From assembly GCF_003480435.1 (NCBI RefSeq), contig NZ_QUJB01000008.1:69300-133299 (forward strand): 64,000 nt of DNA. Reading direction: 5' to 3'. Source of the stretch: Clostridium sp. AM30-24. GTDB taxonomy: Bacteria; Bacillota; Clostridia; Lachnospirales; Lachnospiraceae. Below, piece after piece: positions 60,399-64,000 of this stretch. The translations under genes were made by a program, and so were the position numbers. The notes beneath the pieces were generated by a model. It had not been told where the DNA came from and ran no database searches. It worked only from the letters and a program-made list of their open reading frames with translations. How positions within the stretch are numbered: position 1 is the first letter of the stretch; each line of letters starts with the position of its first letter.

Positions 60399-60476
60399 TT
60401 GGCTCTACATGATACAATTCGGTTTCTCGCATAATCGGCAGAGCCAAACGAATTTCCATTGTTGGCAACCGAATTG
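60399..60476. other. Interleaved inverted repeats in a long intergenic gap
   Basis: TTGGCTCT (60399-60406) can pair with AGAGCCAA (60440-60447) and CAATTCGGTT (60415-60424) with AACCGAATTG (60467-60476). The order A-B-A'-B' is that of a pseudoknot, or of two overlapping inverted repeats left by a mobile element. The gap 60339-60763 otherwise holds AT-rich DNA and the yaaA terminator; I see no gene. Confidence 0.5.
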
Positions 60477-60698
60477 GTCATGATAGAACTATGATCACTG
60501 CCCGTTCCGTATTCTCGCTGCGTTCGTTCCACAAATCCTTTTCCCAGCGTACATTACCTGACTTCTTTTCATTTTATGCCTATACAATACAAAGTCAACC
60601 TCAATTTTACTTTAACAGAATTAATTTTATCTTTGTAAATATTTCTTTTTCTGTTCCGAGGTTTCATTTTTTCAGGTCGTCACCCGGTTTTCGGCATC

Positions 60699-60745
60699 AA
60701 AAAAACGCCATACTCATCACCATTCCGGCAATGAGCAGACGTTTT
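60699..60745 (-). terminator. Terminator of the bcp-yaaA unit
   Basis: On the minus strand AAAACG and CTCAT arms pair with ATGAG and CGTTTT around an unpaired middle, followed by seven T. Confidence 0.75.
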
Positions 60746-60763
60746 ATATTTTGTCCGCAGATT

Positions 60764-61516
60764 CTACTTTATGATTTTTCGCTCAAAAACATACTCCGTC
60801 TCCGATGACAGATTTCCTCTGAAAGTATATCCAAGTCTATCAAACTTTTGTATATCTACAGGATTTTCAATATTATTCTCTGCCATGAATCTAACCATTT
60901 CACCGCGGGCCATCTTCGCATAGGTACCTTTGGTAACCAGCTTATCACCTGACAATTCACAGAATGTAATCGTGATGTAGTTATCTTTATCCGATAGATA
61001 CCTTTCTATGCATTTTGAATATTCTTTGGATGCCAGATTTATGATAGTCCTGCTGTCATCAATTACTGAATGATATAACCGGTCCCCCCAGTAATCATAT
61101 AGATTTGTTTTTTCTTCAATCTCAGCTTTTGCCTGCATTTCAAGACGATAAGGAGTCACACCATCCATCGGCTTTAAAATGCCATAAAACGCAGACAGGA
61201 TTCTTAAATGATTTTGCAAATACTCAAACTGCTGGATTTCAAACACAGATGGTGCCATATATTGAAATGCAATCCCTTCATATGCTAAAACAGCCGGAGT
61301 AAGTCTACTGTAAAGATCCATTTTTTCCAATCTGTTAAAGTTCTGCTCTGCAATCTTATCATTACATTTCCAGATAGTTTTCAGTTCTTCTTTTGATTTG
61401 CTTTTCATCCAGCTCAATACTTCTGCTGTCTTATCAATAAAGACAGGCAGTTCAACCGGTGCTATGTTATCAGTATCTACAATCATCTTTTTTGCAGGTG
61501 ACAATATAATCTTCAT
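60764..61516 (-). CDS. yaaA: YaaA-family (DUF328) peroxide-stress protein
   Basis: A 250-residue YaaA protein: MKIILSPAKKM at the start, NRLEKMDLYSRLTPAVLAYEGIAFQYM, LRILSAFYGILKPMDGVTPYRLEM and the C-terminal GYTFRGNLSSE. In E. coli YaaA limits intracellular free iron and oxidative damage during peroxide stress. It shares a one-base TAATG overlap with bcp, so the two are translated together. Noticeably AT-richer than most of the window. Confidence 0.95.
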   Translation of the reverse strand: MKIILSPAKKMIVDTDNIAPVELPVFIDKTAEVLSWMKSKSKEELKTIWKCNDKIAEQNFNRLEKMDLYSRLTPAVLAYEGIAFQYMAPSVFEIQQFEYLQNHLRILSAFYGILKPMDGVTPYRLEMQAKAEIEEKTNLYDYWGDRLYHSVIDDSRTIINLASKEYSKCIERYLSDKDNYITITFCELSGDKLVTKGTYAKMARGEMVRFMAENNIENPVDIQKFDRLGYTFRGNLSSETEYVFERKIIK

Positions 61517-61971
61517 TATGACAGCTCCTTAAGCATGGTTTCGGGATCATCTGCCGCCCTGACTTTATCATTGGCTTTAATAATAATCCCTTGCTCATCG
61601 ATAAGATATGTAGTTCTTACCACACCCTTAGAAACCTTTCCATAATTTTTCTTTTCTTTCCATACATCATATGCTTCGATCACCTTGCGCTCTGGATCTG
61701 CCAAAAGTGTAAATGCCAATCCATATTTTTCCTCAAATTTCTTGTGAGAAGCTACGGAATCCTTACTTACCCCAAGAACAACTGCTCCTTTCTCGGTGAA
61801 TTGAGGATAACGCTCGGAAAAACCACATGCCTGCTTTGTACAGCCTGCCGTGTTATCCTTTGGGTAAAAATATAAAATCACTTTTTTTCCTGCATAATCA
61901 CTTAATTTATGCATTTTTCCATTCTGATCCGGCAGTTCAAAATCCGGTGCTTTGATTCCTATCTCTAACAT
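61516..61971 (-). CDS. bcp: Thioredoxin-dependent peroxiredoxin (Bcp/PrxQ)
   Basis: A 151-residue 2-Cys-type peroxiredoxin: YFYPKDNTAGCTKQACGFSE holds the peroxidatic Cys and the nearby resolving Cys five residues later. It reduces peroxides with electrons from thioredoxin. GGAGG lies before ATG 61971, inside the end of a small upstream frame. Context with yaaA makes a compact peroxide-defence unit. Confidence 0.96.
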   Translation of the reverse strand: MLEIGIKAPDFELPDQNGKMHKLSDYAGKKVILYFYPKDNTAGCTKQACGFSERYPQFTEKGAVVLGVSKDSVASHKKFEEKYGLAFTLLADPERKVIEAYDVWKEKKNYGKVSKGVVRTTYLIDEQGIIIKANDKVRAADDPETMLKELS

Positions 61972-61974
61972 TTA

Positions 61975-62124
61975 CTATTCCTCCGCTTCTGTATTTTCCA
62001 CCTGTTTTCTTGTTTTTTTATTACCTGAAATCATTTTATGTCCCGCATACATAGACATAATCATACATATAAGAGAGCTGCATGCAAAATACTTAATCAC
62101 TGTAGCGATTGATACAGCATTCAC
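61975..62124 (-). CDS. Possible small membrane protein upstream of bcp
   Basis: A frame of about 49 codons from a GTG at 62124 (or longer from a TTG at 62178): one hydrophobic helix (VIKYFACSSLICMIMSMYAG) and a charged tail rich in Lys/Glu. Its stop is 3 bases before the bcp start, and the bcp ribosome site lies within its last codons, which would couple the two. No ribosome site is seen for it. A second overlapping 22-codon frame (MADYIFNMAVKA...) exists. Low confidence; the family is not recognised. Confidence 0.3.
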   Translation of the reverse strand: MNAVSIATVIKYFACSSLICMIMSMYAGHKMISGNKKTRKQVENTEAEE

Positions 62125-62247
62125 GGGCTTTAACTGCCATATTGAAAATGTAATCTGCCATTTTATCAAATAATACAAAAGAATGTATCACGATAATTCT
62201 TCCATTACCTTGACGCATCCTTTCGTGCTAGCATAATTATATCCTTC

Positions 62248-63021
62248 CTAATGACAGCTGTGACTTCCACATCCATGCTCACCACATGTATGTTCTTCCC
62301 CATGGTTGTGCTCATGATGAGAACACTTCACATCCGGATTATAATCAAGTGTATCATTGATAAAAGCTTCTACCGCTTTATCCGCATCTCCTGAAACTCC
62401 TCCGAAAAGCTTAATGCCTGCTGCCGCTAACGCGGTCTGAGCACCTCCTCCGATTCCGCCGCAGATCAAAACATCTGCATTTAATGCATTAAGAACTCCT
62501 GCCAATGCACCATGTCCGCTTCCATTCGTATCTACTACTTCTGAATGTACCACTTTTCCTTCCTCTACATCGTAGATCTTAAATGTCTCTGTGTGTCCAA
62601 AGTGCTGAAAAATCTGTCCATTTTCATATGTTACTGCTATTCTCATGATATCTTCTCCTTTTTTCACTGCATATTTTTGGTAAATCTCCTGCTTGTAACA
62701 GCCTCCAAGGCTACAGTTGCTGCTCTGACCATCACAGATCCTAAAATCCCCGCCCTCGATTCTGAGCGGATGTCCATCTATGAGTGCATCTGCTATTTTC
62801 TTCCTTGCAATCTCGTAAATCCGTTGAACCGTTGTTCTTGCGACTTGCATAGATGCTGCACACTGCTCCTGACTATAACCTTTCTTGTCCAAAAGACGAA
62901 TTGTCTCGTACTCATCTACCGTCAGAACAATGGGTACTTTTTTCTCAGTATCATCTGCAGGAAAGAATTCTAAAACATTCGGGAAATGGCAGACTTTCCT
63001 GCATTTTACTGGTCTCGCCAT
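62248..63021 (-). CDS. DUF134 - NifX-type (dinitrogenase cofactor) fusion protein
   Basis: A 257-residue two-domain protein. Residues ~1-110 are DUF134: MARPVKCRKVCHFPN, VLTVDEYETIRLLDKKGYSQEQCAASMQVARTTVQRIY, a helix-turn-helix of the sigma-4 type. Residues ~125-225 match the Fe-Mo-cofactor-carrier NifX/NifB-like fold (MRIAVTYENGQIFQHFGHTETFKIYDVEEG, ICGGIGGGAQTALAAAGIKL). The last ~25 residues are His/Cys-rich (HHEHNHGEEHTCGEHGCGSH) and should bind metal. GAAAGGAG precedes ATG 63021. No nitrogenase genes are present, so a metal-responsive regulator is more likely than nitrogen fixation. Confidence 0.92.
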   Translation of the reverse strand: MARPVKCRKVCHFPNVLEFFPADDTEKKVPIVLTVDEYETIRLLDKKGYSQEQCAASMQVARTTVQRIYEIARKKIADALIDGHPLRIEGGDFRICDGQSSNCSLGGCYKQEIYQKYAVKKGEDIMRIAVTYENGQIFQHFGHTETFKIYDVEEGKVVHSEVVDTNGSGHGALAGVLNALNADVLICGGIGGGAQTALAAAGIKLFGGVSGDADKAVEAFINDTLDYNPDVKCSHHEHNHGEEHTCGEHGCGSHSCH

Positions 63022-63048
63022 AATCTGCTCCTTTCTCGCTTTTCTTAT

Positions 63049-63103
63049 ATATTAGCTCTATAAAAGGCATATGTCAATAACGTTTTTTTGACATATGCCT
63101 TTT
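63049..63103 (-). promoter_or_regulatory. Promoter overlapped by a 16-bp inverted repeat, upstream of the DUF134 fusion
   Basis: Minus-strand TTGACA (63072-63077), 17-base spacer, TAATAT (63049-63054) is close to consensus. The -35 is the end of a perfect inverted repeat AAAAGGCATATGTCAA (63062-63077) / TTGACATATGCCTTTT (63088-63103). It could be an operator for the helix-turn-helix protein itself, or a terminator of whatever lies to the right. Confidence 0.7.
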
Positions 63104-63111
63104 ACAATCAG

Positions 63112-63309
63112 CTACTGTTCCTGCAGTGTATGTCCATCCCACGGAACACGGAAGGTCCAGAATAGTTTGATGGCTTCATGCAAGGACGATGCTCCGGCAC
63201 CAGCTAAATAATCCGGGTTCCGTGTCCCTACTGTCCGGAAATAGGAAACCGCAAATCCGCTTTTAAGGGAACCAGCATTCCGGTGGTGGAAACCTTTATA
63301 ATAAATCCT
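63112..63309 (-). pseudogene. Open-frame relic, C-terminal fragment of an unrecognised protein
   Basis: A minus-strand frame of 65 codons without a start, bounded upstream by a stop at 63310-63312 and ending with TAG at 63112. It encodes a plausible globular C-terminus (GFAVSYFRTVGTRNPDYL, then AIKLFWTFRVPWDGHTLQEQ). Good codon usage but no start suggests the end of a gene whose front was lost in rearrangement. Family not recognised. Confidence 0.4.
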
Positions 63310-63357
63310 TTAGAATGTACTCATGCACCAAGAGGTGTAAATACATTCAAAGTAGGT

Positions 63358-63400
63358 CATGACCAAGTATCAAGAGATTCTCAGACTTAGTGGTCTGGGA
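63358..63400 (+). mobile_element. Possible IS21-family IstA start fragment
   Basis: The plus-strand reading from ATG 63358 begins MTKYQEILRLSGLG, like the N-terminus of IS21 IstA transposases; similarity stops at about 63400, though the frame runs to 63492. Short and therefore tentative. Confidence 0.4.
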
Positions 63401-63405
63401 CTCCG

Positions 63406-63481
63406 TCACACGTCGGACCATAGTGATCCACTGTTGAGTGCGGACCTGTGCAACAAGTTGATGCATGATGATGCCTCCTTT
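63406..63481 (-). mobile_element. Possible IS66-family TnpA start fragment
   Basis: AAAGGAGG (63474-63481) is 7 bases before ATG 63466, which opens MHQLVAQVRTQQWITMV, resembling the start of IS66-family OrfA/TnpA (Q-V-R-x-x-Q-W). After about 20 codons the likeness is lost, where the IS21-like fragment begins on the other strand. It appears to be a join between two decayed elements. Confidence 0.45.
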
Positions 63482-63489
63482 GGTAGTTT

Positions 63490-63915
63490 TTAATGGGACT
63501 TGATTGCTACATCTTCCATCGAGGAAATCCAAAGCCGCTCAAACGACTTTCTGCACCCGGCTTTATGATACACCAATCGAAAGATCAGCTCGCCCTCACG
63601 ACCGGCATCTGTTGCACACACAAGACTCGCAACATCTTCTCTGGCCATGAGCTTTTTCAGAATCCCAAACTGTTTTTTCGTACCAGCAGAAACCTCATAC
63701 CGCCAGTCCATCGGGAAGATAGACAGGTCTGCATAAGCCCATTTGCTGTACTTCGCATCATAGGCTTCCGGTTGTGCCAGCTCCACCAAATGCCCCACAC
63801 ACCAGCTGACCACATATCCGTTTCCCTCTAAGTAGCCATCCTCACGCTTGGCAGCACCTAACACTTTGGCAATGCTCTGTGCAACCGAGGGCTTTTCAGC
63901 CAAAACTAATTTCAT
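63490..63915 (-). pseudogene. topB: Truncated topoisomerase III gene (N-terminal fragment)
   Basis: The first 141 residues of a type IA topoisomerase of the kind carried by conjugative elements: MKLVLAEKPSVAQSIAKVLGA, ATDAGREGELIF (Toprim Asp-x-Asp-type site) and FERLWISSMEDVAIK. Full proteins are roughly 600-700 residues; this one stops just after WISSMEDVAIKSH, where homology ends and IS debris begins. It lacks the catalytic Tyr domain and cannot be functional. AAAGGAG lies 9 bases before ATG 63915. Confidence 0.85.
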
Positions 63916-63964
63916 TTGCATCTGCTCCTTTCGCAAAAAAATAAGCAGCCACACACCGTAGTGA

Positions 63965-64000
63965 AGTGACCCCCAAAAGTTAGACAATATTTTGAAGTAA
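63965..64000. mobile_element. Apparent IS3-family terminal inverted repeat at window edge
   Basis: GTGACCCCCAAAAGTTAGAC (63966-63985) resembles the terminal repeat of IS150-group IS3 elements common in Bacillota. It lies just upstream of the topB fragment; the element would continue past the window. No transposase is visible, so this is tentative. Confidence 0.45.

Noticed and set aside
62248..63021. Evidence for nitrogen fixation from the NifX-type domain
   Set aside because: No nif structural or assembly genes are nearby and the domain is fused to DUF134; stand-alone homologues are widespread in non-fixers.
1..64000. CRISPR arrays, prophage modules, toxin-antitoxin pairs or restriction systems
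   Set aside because: No regularly spaced repeats, phage structural genes, or recognisable defence genes were seen in any region.

Overview
The window reads as chromosomal DNA of an anaerobic Bacillota bacterium, most likely a Lachnospiraceae-type clostridium of middling G+C. This rests on a complete bacterial V-type ATPase operon, a hybrid-cluster protein, KtrAB potassium uptake, TRAP and ABC import loci, many M20-type peptidases, a three-cysteine LarE, clostridial-style strong Shine-Dalgarno sites, and no respiratory genes. The species cannot be fixed from sequence alone. Gene density is high and most operon boundaries show clear factor-independent terminators.

Layout. 1-6.6 kb: 3' part of a sensor histidine kinase, then a minus-strand M20 peptidase / MATE exporter / M20 peptidase operon, then larE behind a long leader that carries one copy of a ~100-bp folded repeat. 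6.7-13.1 kb: metallophosphoesterase, M20D amidohydrolase, P1-family self-cleaving peptidase, tRNA-Lys(CTT), trxA, trmB and an SH3-domain membrane protein. 13.2-23.8 kb: a LysR regulator divergent from the nine-subunit V-ATPase operon (stalk subunit, C, I, K, F, E, A, B, D) plus a tenth gene for a DUF1461 membrane protein. 23.9-33.4 kb: a sugar-acid locus with TRAP transporter, two different enolase-superfamily dehydratases, a lactonase-like metallo-hydrolase, two SDR oxidoreductases, a mutarotase-like protein and a GntR/FCD regulator.

33.5-41.1 kb: D-Ala-D-Ala carboxypeptidase, DEDDh exonuclease, VOC protein, hcp with an apparent CRP/FNR-type class II promoter, and ktrBA. 41.2-48.7 kb: a LysR-linked dipeptide-type ABC transporter operon that ends in an aspartoacylase/desuccinylase-like hydrolase; the second copy of the folded repeat sits between the binding-protein and permease genes. 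48.9-51.9 kb: a stand-alone RelA/SpoT synthetase-domain protein, MarR regulator and a second MATE exporter. 52.0-60.3 kb: an operon joining a PotABCD-like ABC importer to adenine deaminase and an MTA/SAH-deaminase-type amidohydrolase, with a divergent LysR gene.

60.7-64.0 kb: an AT-richer block with yaaA, a bcp peroxiredoxin, and a DUF134-NifX-type fusion protein. It then passes into a mobile-element scar: an open-frame relic, IS66-like and IS21-like start fragments, a truncated topoisomerase III gene of the kind carried by conjugative elements, and what looks like an IS3-family terminal repeat at the window edge.

Physiologically the window is about scavenging: peptides and N-acyl compounds, sugar acids and purines are imported and hydrolysed, while the V-ATPase, KtrAB, Hcp, thioredoxin, Bcp and YaaA handle ion balance and nitrosative or peroxide stress. 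The least explained items are the folded repeat, the cysteine-rich insertion in adenine deaminase, the linkage of purine deaminases to a polyamine-type transporter, and the dyads at canonical activator positions in front of hcp and the V-ATPase operon.
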